Source of the DNA: Clostridia bacterium
Lineage (GTDB): Bacteria; Bacillota; Clostridia; Christensenellales; Borkfalkiaceae
DNA: 6,027 nucleotides
Assembly (NCBI GenBank): GCA_017628935.1
Contig: JAGBYC010000196.1
Location: 1 to 6,027, forward strand
Direction: 5' to 3'
Shown here: piece after piece, positions 1 to 5,217 of the stretch
Position numbering within the stretch: the stretch's first letter is position 1
Layout of the letters: every line of letters starts with the position of its first letter
The notes under the pieces: model-generated
What the model was told of the DNA's origin: nothing
The model's input: the letters and a program-made list of their open reading frames with translations, nothing else
Databases searched by the model: none
Translations under genes and position numbers: made by a program

Positions 1-157
1 GACGTTAAGGTCTTATGCAACGATGCCCTGTGAACCGTGTCAGGGTAGGAATACAGCAGCACTAAGTAGGTAGTGTCGTGTGCCATAAGGTAGCTTTAGC
101 CGAGCCAACTGCTACGTTACCGCTTCGGTATTTATTGCCAGAAAGGGATGCGCAGTA
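1..157 (+). ncRNA. ffs: Signal recognition particle RNA, large bacterial type, 5' end cut off by the window
   Basis: This RNA is the scaffold of the signal recognition particle; it binds Ffh and helps deliver membrane and secreted proteins to the translocon. The conserved Ffh-binding helix 8 is visible at 41-60: CAGG, then a GTA/TAC stem (45-47 with 52-54) closed by a GGAA tetraloop (48-51), then AGCAGC. The E. coli version has UCC/GGA in the same stem, so the change is compensated on both sides. The blocks GTGTGCCATAAGGTAGC (78-94) and GCCGAGCCAACTGCT (99-113) and the 3' tail to about 157 follow the Bacillus subtilis scRNA in order. By that comparison, roughly the first 110 nt (the Alu-like domain) lie upstream of the window. 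The 3' end at 157 is set by similarity and could be a few bases off. The family assignment is firm, based on remembered homologues. Confidence 0.93.
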
Positions 158-170
158 CTTTAAAAACAAT

Positions 171-195
171 GGGGCAAGCACACTTGCCCCCTTTT
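171..195 (+). terminator. Rho-independent terminator of the SRP RNA gene
   Basis: GGGGCAAG (171-178) pairs perfectly with CTTGCCCC (183-190) around a CACA loop and is followed by CTTTT (191-195). It lies 13 nt after the mature SRP RNA end. Its T-tract is short, and the next start codon is only 12 nt downstream, so some read-through into the following gene is likely. Confidence 0.85.
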
Positions 196-207
196 CATAG
201 GTGTAAT

Positions 208-864
208 ATGCTTAATAAAAATTTGCAAAAAGTTTTAAGTGATATTAGTGGTGGCAACAATAAAGGCGAACCTATTACTTTAGTAGGCGCAACTAAGTTC
301 GTTCCCGTTGACGTTATTAACGAGGCAATTAGTTTAGGCTTAACCGATATAGGCGAAAATAAGGCGCAAGAATTTAGAGATAAATTTCCTATCGTATCGC
401 CTTGCAACTACCATTTTATAGGCACTATTCAAACTAACAAAATTAAATATTTAATAGGCAAAGCAAGTTTAATTGAAAGCGTTTCTTCTTACGCTATTAT
501 TGATGAAATTTCACGCCAAAGCGTTAGCGCTAACGTTACAAGTAACGTTTTATTGCAAGTTAACATAGGTAATGAAGAAAATAAACACGGCTTTAGTTTA
601 GAAGAAATTTCAGTTGCTACGGCGTACGCAAGCAAAATGCCTAACGTTAAAGTTTTAGGGCTTATGGCTATGCTACCTGATAGCGATAACGAGCCTTACC
701 TTATATCACTTTGCGAAAGTTTACGCGCTAAGTATGACGAACTTAAACCTATCTACGACTTTAAGCACTTATCACTTGGTATGAGTGGCGATTATTTACT
801 TACGATAAAACACGGCTCAAATATGATACGAGTTGGTAGTTTGATTTTTGGTAGCAGATATTGA
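208..864 (+). CDS. yggS: YggS/PLPBP-family pyridoxal phosphate homeostasis protein
   Basis: This is a cytoplasmic PLP-binding protein of the YggS/YlmE/PROSC family, which buffers free pyridoxal 5'-phosphate and affects amino-acid metabolism; no enzyme activity is established for the family. The 218 residues form the usual single TIM-barrel domain. Visible motifs are LVGATK with the presumed Schiff-base Lys30, IGENKAQE (48-55), HFIGTIQTNK (69-78), LLQVNI (115-120), GLMAMLP (151-157), LSLGMSGDY (188-196) and MIRVGSLIFG (206-215). I start it at ATG 208, where AGGTG (199-203) lies 4 nt upstream. The in-frame ATG at 148 would put coding sequence through the SRP RNA tail and its terminator and adds 20 residues the family lacks. 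It overlaps the downstream sepF-like gene by 4 nt, the conserved ylmE-ylmF order of Bacillota. No separate promoter fits between the terminator and the start. Confidence 0.93.
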   Translation: MLNKNLQKVLSDISGGNNKGEPITLVGATKFVPVDVINEAISLGLTDIGENKAQEFRDKFPIVSPCNYHFIGTIQTNKIKYLIGKASLIESVSSYAIIDEISRQSVSANVTSNVLLQVNIGNEENKHGFSLEEISVATAYASKMPNVKVLGLMAMLPDSDNEPYLISLCESLRAKYDELKPIYDFKHLSLGMSGDYLLTIKHGSNMIRVGSLIFGSRY

Positions 865-1112
865 AAACTACGCCCTTTTGTATAAATACAAACTTAGGCA
901 CTAACGATATAAAAACGTTTGCCCCTAACGTAGCAAGCGATACTGAAGAAATTATTAGTTATTTAAAAAATTCGCCGTGCATAGTTACCCTTAGCAATAG
1001 TAAAGTAAACCACGCACAACGAATTATTGATATTTTGCTTGGAGCGTCAGTTGCGTTAGGCGTAAAAATTTGCGTTTTAGATAGCGAAAATTACCTTATT
1101 ACAAAAGAATAA
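861..1112 (+). CDS. sepF: Short SepF-like cell division protein (core domain only)
   Basis: SepF is a membrane-linked FtsZ partner that bundles and anchors the Z-ring. This 83-residue protein aligns with the C-terminal SepF core: IKTFAPNVASDTEEIISYLK (17-36), then IVTLSN (41-46), then QRIIDILLGASVALG (53-67) and a closing YLITKE (78-83). B. subtilis SepF is about 150 residues and begins with an amphipathic membrane-binding helix followed by a linker. Here only about 16 residues precede the core and no such helix is evident. The TTG start at 861 overlaps the TGA stop of yggS (TTGA), which suggests translational coupling; no strong ribosome binding site is seen and no in-frame ATG occurs. The yggS-sepF pairing supports the call. 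Gly61 sits where SepF has the conserved glycine of its dimer helix. It may be a reduced SepF or a SepF-like paralogue with another job. Confidence 0.78.
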   Translation: MKTTPFCINTNLGTNDIKTFAPNVASDTEEIISYLKNSPCIVTLSNSKVNHAQRIIDILLGASVALGVKICVLDSENYLITKE

Positions 1113-1113
1113 A

Positions 1114-1138
1114 ACGGAGCAAAGTGCTCCGTTTTTTT
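1114..1138. terminator. Bidirectional terminator between sepF-like gene and WYL regulator
   Basis: ACGGAGCA (1114-1121) pairs perfectly with TGCTCCGT (1125-1132) around AAG. Seven T (1132-1138) follow on the plus strand, two bases after the sepF stop codon. On the minus strand the same stem comes right after the WYL regulator stop (1137-1139) and ends in a weaker run of T, so it probably serves both converging genes. Confidence 0.88.
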
Positions 1139-2063
1139 ATTCATAATTTTTAATTATTTTTTTAGCGTTAGCAATAACTTCTTTTTTAAGTTCGGTTGGG
1201 CTAATTACCTTAACTTTATTACCAAAACTTAAAATTTTAGCAGTTACGTCTTTACTTAACGGCACTTTGCACGACGCCTTTATTTTACCAGCGCTTGTTT
1301 CGTACACTTTACCAACGCCAAGCCACTCTTCAACGTCGTGACGGACGCTTTCATCAATTTCAATATCAAGGTCAACTGAAGATATTTTTTGATACCACTC
1401 TGCAAACGCTTCTTCAACGTTGCCTATTTCACGGCGATTAAACTGTTTGTTAGTTGCTTTTGCGCTTTCAATTCTACCTATTTTAAAAAGCCTAAATTCG
1501 TTACGAACCGTACAGTAAGCATAGCAATACCAAAGCCCTTGCTTTAAAAGTAAAGTATGTGGTTCGATAACGCGTTCTAACCTATCGCCATTACGGTTAA
1601 AATACTTAATTTTAAGCGCCGTACGTTTTTCAATACACGTTTGAATAAGGGTTAAAATTTGCTTGTATTCGTCGGTGCTACCCCACGCGCTACCGTCAAT
1701 AATTAAATTACCTAAATTGATAGGAGTTTCAGTTTGATTTAACTTTGTAAGCGTTTCAATTTTACAAATAATTCGCTTTAAAACGTCCGACCCTACTTCG
1801 TTGTCAACTTCTTTTAAAGTACCTAAAAGGTACTTTTTTTCTTCTTCAGTTAAAAACGACGCCGAAATTTTAAAACTATCGGCTATCATATAACCACCGT
1901 TTCTGCCACGCACGTTATAAATAGGCACTGGAATAGAAAGTTCGTCAATATACCTATAAACCGTACGCAAAGAAATGCCGAATTTATCTGCTATATATTT
2001 AGCCGAAACCTTCTCTCTTGACAACAATAAAAACAATATTTCAATTAAGGTTTGAATTTTCAT
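1137..2063 (-). CDS. YafY-type HTH/WYL-domain transcriptional regulator
   Basis: This 308-residue protein has the standard three-part layout of the DeoR-like HTH/WYL family. A winged helix (about 5-62) contains a helix-turn-helix at 18-40 (VSAKYIADKFGISLRTVYRY) and a wing ending GRNGGYMIA (53-61). A WYL domain (about 130-205) contains WYC at 178-180 and FRLFKIGRI (190-198), the expected ligand-sensing region. A WCX-type C-terminal extension (about 230-305) follows. WYL domains bind small ligands or nucleic acid; the ligand here cannot be told. The ATG at 2063 is backed by AAGGTGG (2070-2076) with 6 nt spacing. The gene follows murG on the same strand after 51 bp with no terminator seen, so it may be both co-transcribed with murG and driven by its own promoter at 2090-2118. 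The dyad in that promoter suggests autoregulation. Confidence 0.92.
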   Translation of the reverse strand: MKIQTLIEILFLLLSREKVSAKYIADKFGISLRTVYRYIDELSIPVPIYNVRGRNGGYMIADSFKISASFLTEEEKKYLLGTLKEVDNEVGSDVLKRIICKIETLTKLNQTETPINLGNLIIDGSAWGSTDEYKQILTLIQTCIEKRTALKIKYFNRNGDRLERVIEPHTLLLKQGLWYCYAYCTVRNEFRLFKIGRIESAKATNKQFNRREIGNVEEAFAEWYQKISSVDLDIEIDESVRHDVEEWLGVGKVYETSAGKIKASCKVPLSKDVTAKILSFGNKVKVISPTELKKEVIANAKKIIKNYE

Positions 2064-2089
2064 AACGCACCACCTTTTTGATTTATTGT

Positions 2090-2118
2090 ATTATATAATA
2101 TATGACAATATATGTCAA
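2090..2118 (-). promoter_or_regulatory. Consensus sigma-A promoter of the WYL regulator
   Basis: Reading the minus strand, TTGACA (2118-2113) and TATAAT (2095-2090) are separated by exactly 17 nt, matching the vegetative consensus at all 12 positions. Transcription would start near 2083, giving a leader of about 20 nt that holds the AAGGTGG ribosome binding site. The -35 box covers the murG stop codon (2115-2117). Confidence 0.88.
2103..2117. promoter_or_regulatory. Candidate operator: TGACA-N5-TGTCA dyad over the -35 region
   Basis: TGACA (2103-2107) and TGTCA (2113-2117) form a perfect 5-bp inverted repeat around ATATA. The distal arm is part of the -35 hexamer and the proximal arm lies in the promoter spacer, so a bound dimer would block RNA polymerase. 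Its position immediately upstream of a WYL regulator gene suggests an autorepression site. That assignment is inference; the symmetry itself is seen directly. Confidence 0.55.
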
Positions 2119-3155
2119 TATTTATTTAAAATTTTAATAATTTTTGAGTTTGCAACGGGGTATTTTAAATTGATAATATTTTGCTTTATTTCTTTTTCGT
2201 TTAGTACTAAATTAAGTATTGCATTTTGCAAATTTTTAGGTGTAATATCTTGTTCAAAAAGCGTATAACAAAGCCCTTTTTTAGTAAAAAATTTAGCGTT
2301 GTCTACTTGGTCGCCACGCGAATTTCCTTTAGGTAAAGGTATAAAAAGCGTAGGAATATTTAACGTAATTAACTCAAACGCCGTATTACTACCAGCCCTT
2401 GAAACAGCGTAGTCGCAACAAGCGTAAGCGTATTTCATATCAGTAAATTCTACCTGCTTATACCCTTCAAATTCAACGTTTGTTAGGTTGTTTTTGCCTA
2501 CTAAATGAAGTACGTTATAATCTTTTAAAAGGTTGGGTAAAATACTTATAATAGCGTTGTTTATCGCCCTTGCCCCTTGTGACCCACCAGTTACCAAAAT
2601 TATAGGTTTTTTGCCAGAAAACCCGTAATATCTAAGCCCTTCTAACTTGGTTACGGTAAACAACTCGTCTCTAACTATTGCTCCAACGAACTCAGCGTTT
2701 TTACGCCCTTTTGCCGTTTCTAAAAAGGTGGTTAAAAGTTTATCGGCATAGTTAGTAGAAATTTTATTTGCCAAGCCTAAAGTTAAGTCGCTTTCATGAA
2801 TAACTACGGGTATTTTTAGTTTTTTAGCGGCTATGGTTACAGGCAAACCTACAAACCCACCCTTTGAAAACACTACGTTCGGCTTTATATCACTTAAAAT
2901 TTTTTTAGCGTCGTTAACGCTTTTTAATAGTTTATAAAAAATTAGTAAATTTTTTAAATTAAAGCCTCTTATAAGTTTGGTAGGATTAATGCCGTAAAAA
3001 GTTACCTTTTTATCTTTTACAAGCTTTTCTTCAATTCCATTAGTGCTACCTATATAATAAATTTCGTTAAAATGCTTTTTAAGGTACGGTAAAATGGCTA
3101 AGTTAGGGGTAACGTGCCCTGCCGTTCCCCCACCCGTTAAAACAATCTTTTTCAT
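2115..3155 (-). CDS. murG: MurG, UDP-GlcNAc : lipid I N-acetylglucosaminyltransferase
   Basis: MurG transfers GlcNAc from UDP-GlcNAc onto undecaprenyl-pyrophosphoryl-MurNAc-pentapeptide (lipid I) to make lipid II, the last cytoplasmic step of peptidoglycan precursor synthesis, at the inner face of the membrane. The 346 residues form two Rossmann-like GT-B domains (family GT28). The N-terminal domain has the glycine-rich loop GGGTAGHVTPN (8-18), SKGGFVGLP (97-105) and HESD (120-123). The C-terminal domain has GGSQGA (190-195), SRAGSNTAFE (252-261) and LPKGNSRGDQVDNA (274-287), the UDP-GlcNAc-binding region. The start MKKIVLTGGGTAGH is canonical, yet no Shine-Dalgarno-like sequence precedes it. 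The gene stands apart from the usual mur/fts cluster: a WYL regulator follows it and galE diverges from it. The 3' end is A+T-rich and its stop overlaps the regulator's -35 box. Confidence 0.96.
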   Translation of the reverse strand: MKKIVLTGGGTAGHVTPNLAILPYLKKHFNEIYYIGSTNGIEEKLVKDKKVTFYGINPTKLIRGFNLKNLLIFYKLLKSVNDAKKILSDIKPNVVFSKGGFVGLPVTIAAKKLKIPVVIHESDLTLGLANKISTNYADKLLTTFLETAKGRKNAEFVGAIVRDELFTVTKLEGLRYYGFSGKKPIILVTGGSQGARAINNAIISILPNLLKDYNVLHLVGKNNLTNVEFEGYKQVEFTDMKYAYACCDYAVSRAGSNTAFELITLNIPTLFIPLPKGNSRGDQVDNAKFFTKKGLCYTLFEQDITPKNLQNAILNLVLNEKEIKQNIINLKYPVANSKIIKILNKY

Positions 3156-3213
3156 ATAGTTAGTGTATGCAAAAAGTAAAATAAACGTAATAAAAAGGTA
3201 AAAAAGGTGGCTA

Positions 3214-3243
3214 ATTATTGCTTTTTAATAATATTTATGTTAA
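3214..3243 (-). promoter_or_regulatory. Candidate murG promoter
   Basis: On the minus strand, TTAACA (3243-3238) and AATAAT (3219-3214) are 18 nt apart, each matching the sigma-A consensus at 5 of 6 positions. The start would fall near 3207, leaving about 50 nt of pyrimidine-rich leader before the murG ATG. It occupies almost the same bases as the galE promoter on the other strand. In such A+T-rich DNA other weak matches exist, so this is tentative. Confidence 0.4.
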
Positions 3244-3246
3244 AAT
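3218..3246 (+). promoter_or_regulatory. galE promoter with extended -10
   Basis: TTGCTT (3218-3223) and TAAAAT (3241-3246) are 17 nt apart, with TG at 3238-3239 one base before the -10 (extended -10). Transcription would start near 3253, 20 nt before the ATG, with AGGAG (3261-3265) placed 7 nt from the start codon. Confidence 0.65.
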
Positions 3247-3272
3247 TAATAAAAAAATAAAGGAGTAGTGCT

Positions 3273-4289
3273 ATGTCTACTATTTTAGTTACAGGTGGCG
3301 CAGGTTATATCGGTTCGCATACCGTTATTGAACTTATTAGCGCTGGATACGACGTTGTAATAGTTGATAACTTATATAACAGTAAGTTAGAAGCCGTTAA
3401 ACGCGTTGAAAAAATTACTGGCACAAAAATTAAATTCTACGAAAACGATATTTTAGATAAAGATGCGTTACGCGTTATTTTTACCGAAAATAAAATTGAC
3501 GGCGTTATTAACTTTGCCGGCTACAAAGCCGTTGGTGAAAGTGTACAAAAACCTATTGAATACTACCATAACAATATAGGTGGCTTAATTGCGCTTGTTG
3601 AAGTTATGAAAGAGTTTAACTGCAAAAACTTAGTATTTTCATCTTCTGCAACCGTGTATGGCGACCCTCATACCGTTCCTATTAAAGAAGATTTCCCACT
3701 TTCAACTACTAACCCATACGGTAGCACTAAACTTTTTATTGAATATATTTTAAAAGACTTAGCAAAAGCAGACCCAACCTTTAATATAGCAATTTTACGT
3801 TATTTTAACCCGGTTGGAGCGCACGAAAGTGGGCTTATAGGCGAAGACCCTAACGGTATTCCTAACAACTTATGCCCTTATATTACTAAAGTTGCTATAG
3901 GTAAACTTCCTTACCTTAACGTGTTTGGTGACGATTATCCTACACCTGACGGCACTGGCGTACGCGATTATATTCACGTTGTCGACTTAGCGAAAGGTCA
4001 CGTTCTTGCAGTTAATAAATTGCTTACTAATAGTGGACTTTTTATAGTTAACTTAGGTACTGGTAAAGGCTTTAGCGTGCTTGAAATGGTAAACGCATTT
4101 TCTAAAGCGCTTAATAAAGAAATTCCGTATAAAATTGTCGCGCGTCGCCCAGGTGACGTTGCTGAATGTTATGCCGACACTTCACTTGCTTACGACCTTA
4201 TAGGTTTTAAAGCAACTAAAACGCTTGACGATATGTGCACCGACGCGTTACGTTGGCAACTTAACAATCCTAACGGTTACGAAGAATAA
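3273..4289 (+). CDS. galE: UDP-glucose 4-epimerase
   Basis: GalE is a cytoplasmic NAD-dependent enzyme that interconverts UDP-glucose and UDP-galactose (and in some homologues the N-acetyl forms). It serves galactose use and supplies sugar nucleotides for cell-surface polymers. The 338 residues match E. coli GalE in length, and the active-site numbering coincides. The NAD loop GGAGYIGSH is at 8-16 and VDNL at 31-34. The SDR residues are Ser124 in SSSATVYG (123-130), then Tyr149 and Lys153 in PYGSTK (148-153). The substrate-domain motifs RYFNPVGAH and GTGVRDYIHVVDLA are present. ATG 3273 has AGGAG 7 nt upstream. It is transcribed alone, diverging from murG by 117 bp and ending at a strong terminator. 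With no gal operon genes beside it, a role in envelope glycan synthesis seems more likely than galactose catabolism; that is inference. All seven Arg codons are CGC or CGT. Confidence 0.96.
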   Translation: MSTILVTGGAGYIGSHTVIELISAGYDVVIVDNLYNSKLEAVKRVEKITGTKIKFYENDILDKDALRVIFTENKIDGVINFAGYKAVGESVQKPIEYYHNNIGGLIALVEVMKEFNCKNLVFSSSATVYGDPHTVPIKEDFPLSTTNPYGSTKLFIEYILKDLAKADPTFNIAILRYFNPVGAHESGLIGEDPNGIPNNLCPYITKVAIGKLPYLNVFGDDYPTPDGTGVRDYIHVVDLAKGHVLAVNKLLTNSGLFIVNLGTGKGFSVLEMVNAFSKALNKEIPYKIVARRPGDVAECYADTSLAYDLIGFKATKTLDDMCTDALRWQLNNPNGYEE

Positions 4290-4300
4290 ACTTAAAATTA

Positions 4301-4327
4301 AAAGGCACGGTTAACCGTGCCTTTTTT
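4301..4327. terminator. Bidirectional palindromic terminator between galE and the PAP2 gene
   Basis: AAAGGCACGG (4301-4310) and CCGTGCCTTT (4315-4324) form a perfect 10-bp stem around TTAA, with T continuing to 4327. The bases are nearly symmetric, so on the minus strand the stem also ends in TTTT. It lies 11 nt after the galE stop, and its T-tract overlaps the stop codon of the converging PAP2 gene (4326-4328). Confidence 0.9.
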
Positions 4328-4964
4328 ATTTTTTAAATATTTTAATAACGTCAAAATCTATTAAGAATTTACATACTTTATTTTCGTAATGCTTATATAA
4401 AAACTTAAATATTAAAATTGTAATAGCGTAAGCAATTAAACCTGAAACGCCACCTACTATAATACCCATAATAACGTCTGACGGATAATGAGCCATTAAA
4501 TACACGCGTGAAAATGCCATTATAATTACGCCTATAAACCCAACGAAACTCCACTTTTTGTTACAAGTTAAAAATAACGCTGTACTAAATGCCATTACGC
4601 TTGTTGCGTGGCCTGATGGAAATGAAAACCCGTCTTCAAAAGGGCTACCAACCATTACCCAAAATTCGTTAAACGTGCTACTTGCTTCAAATGGACGTAA
4701 ACGGGCTACGGCGTCTTTTAAAATAACGTTAGTTACAAGCGCGCCACAGCAAACTGAACCGAAGATACATACGGCAATTTTACGCGTTCTTTTAAAAAAC
4801 GCTAATATAAACGCCGTTAAAAAGTATAAAATACCACCTTCGCCTAAAAAAGTAAATAGTTTAGCAAGTGGAGTGAAAAAAGCACCTGCCGACATATTTA
4901 AAGTGTTCATAAAGTTTAAAATTGCGTTATCAAACGGATATAAAAAATCAAAAAATGCGTCCAT
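4326..4964 (-). CDS. PAP2-family membrane phosphatase
   Basis: This 212-residue integral membrane protein belongs to the PAP2 (type 2 phosphatidic acid phosphatase) superfamily, whose members remove phosphate from phosphatidic acid, phosphatidylglycerol phosphate or undecaprenyl pyrophosphate. All three catalytic signatures are intact: K-x6-RP at 83-91 (KDAVARLRP), PSGH at 116-119, and SR-x5-H-x3-D at 152-163 (SRVYLMAHYPSD). His119 and His159 are the expected phosphoenzyme and acid/base residues. Hydrophobic segments at about 45-58, 63-82, 120-134, 138-151 and 164-188 suggest five or six membrane passes, with a charged cytoplasmic tail. The start at 4964 has AGG (4971-4973) 6 nt upstream. Near murG and galE, recycling of undecaprenyl pyrophosphate is an attractive role, but lipid phosphate hydrolysis cannot be excluded from the sequence. 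Confidence 0.9.
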   Translation of the reverse strand: MDAFFDFLYPFDNAILNFMNTLNMSAGAFFTPLAKLFTFLGEGGILYFLTAFILAFFKRTRKIAVCIFGSVCCGALVTNVILKDAVARLRPFEASSTFNEFWVMVGSPFEDGFSFPSGHATSVMAFSTALFLTCNKKWSFVGFIGVIIMAFSRVYLMAHYPSDVIMGIIVGGVSGLIAYAITILIFKFLYKHYENKVCKFLIDFDVIKIFKK

Positions 4965-5002
4965 ACCTTACCTATATATAATAAAAATAATTATTTTATT
5001 CT

Positions 5003-5031
5003 ATTTTACCACACTACAAAAATAAAAGCAA
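5003..5031 (-). promoter_or_regulatory. Promoter of the PAP2 gene with extended -10
   Basis: On the minus strand, TTGCTT (5031-5026) and TAAAAT (5008-5003) are 17 nt apart, with TGG directly before the -10. Both hexamers, the spacing and the TG extension are the same as in the galE promoter. The start would fall near 4996, giving a leader of about 32 nt. Confidence 0.65.
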
Positions 5032-5043
5032 TAAAAAACCTTA

Positions 5044-5073
5044 CCTAAAGGGCGTGCCCCTTAGGGATTTTTT
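5044..5073 (+). terminator. Terminator-like hairpin 1 of 3
   Basis: CCTAAAGGGC (5044-5053) pairs with GCCCCTTAGG (5056-5065) apart from one A-C mismatch, and GATTTTTT follows on the plus strand (5066-5073). On the minus strand a T run appears only after a 5-nt gap. No plus-strand gene precedes it, so which transcript it stops is unclear. Confidence 0.55.
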
Positions 5074-5082
5074 AGACGTTAT

Positions 5083-5120
5083 AAAAGAGTAGCAAAAATT
5101 TTGCTACTCTTTTCTTTTTT
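5083..5120. terminator. Terminator hairpin 2 of 3, probably bidirectional
   Basis: AAAAGAGTAGC (5083-5093) and GCTACTCTTTT (5103-5113) form a perfect 11-bp stem that can extend inward through the A/T-rich loop. TTTTCTTTTTT follows on the plus strand and TTTT ends the stem on the minus strand. For the minus strand it would terminate the 180-residue gene at 5218-5760. Confidence 0.7.
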
Positions 5121-5131
5121 GCTTTGCAAAA

Positions 5132-5161
5132 CACACGACTTTGCTTGCAAAGTATAGTGTG
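5132..5161 (-). terminator. Hairpin 3 of 3, possible terminator of the orphan gene
   Basis: CACAC (5132-5136) pairs with GTGTG (5157-5161), and inside it ACTTTGC (5138-5144) pairs with GCAAAGT (5147-5153), giving a 12-bp stem with a small asymmetric internal loop. On the minus strand it ends in TTTT (5131-5128). It lies 57 nt past the stop of the unrecognised gene. The pairing is seen directly; its function as a terminator is inferred and the T-tract is short. Confidence 0.4.
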
Positions 5162-5217
5162 CTACACTTTTGAATTTTTCCACAAGAATAACTGTTCGAT
5201 AAATTGGAATTGGACGA

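Noticed and set aside
148..207. N-terminal extension of the YggS protein from the in-frame ATG at 148
   Set aside because: It overlaps the conserved SRP RNA tail and a perfect terminator hairpin, and adds residues absent from the family; ATG 208 has its own AGGTG site.
195..407. Minus-strand 70-residue open frame opposite yggS
   Set aside because: Antisense shadow of a clear gene; no ribosome binding site and no recognisable domain.
2086..2268. Plus-strand 60-residue open frame
   Set aside because: It runs antisense through the 3' end of murG in A+T-rich DNA, and its start sits inside the WYL regulator promoter region.
4558..5025. Plus-strand 155-residue open frame
   Set aside because: Antisense to the PAP2 gene, whose three catalytic motifs are intact on the other strand; no ribosome binding site or family match.
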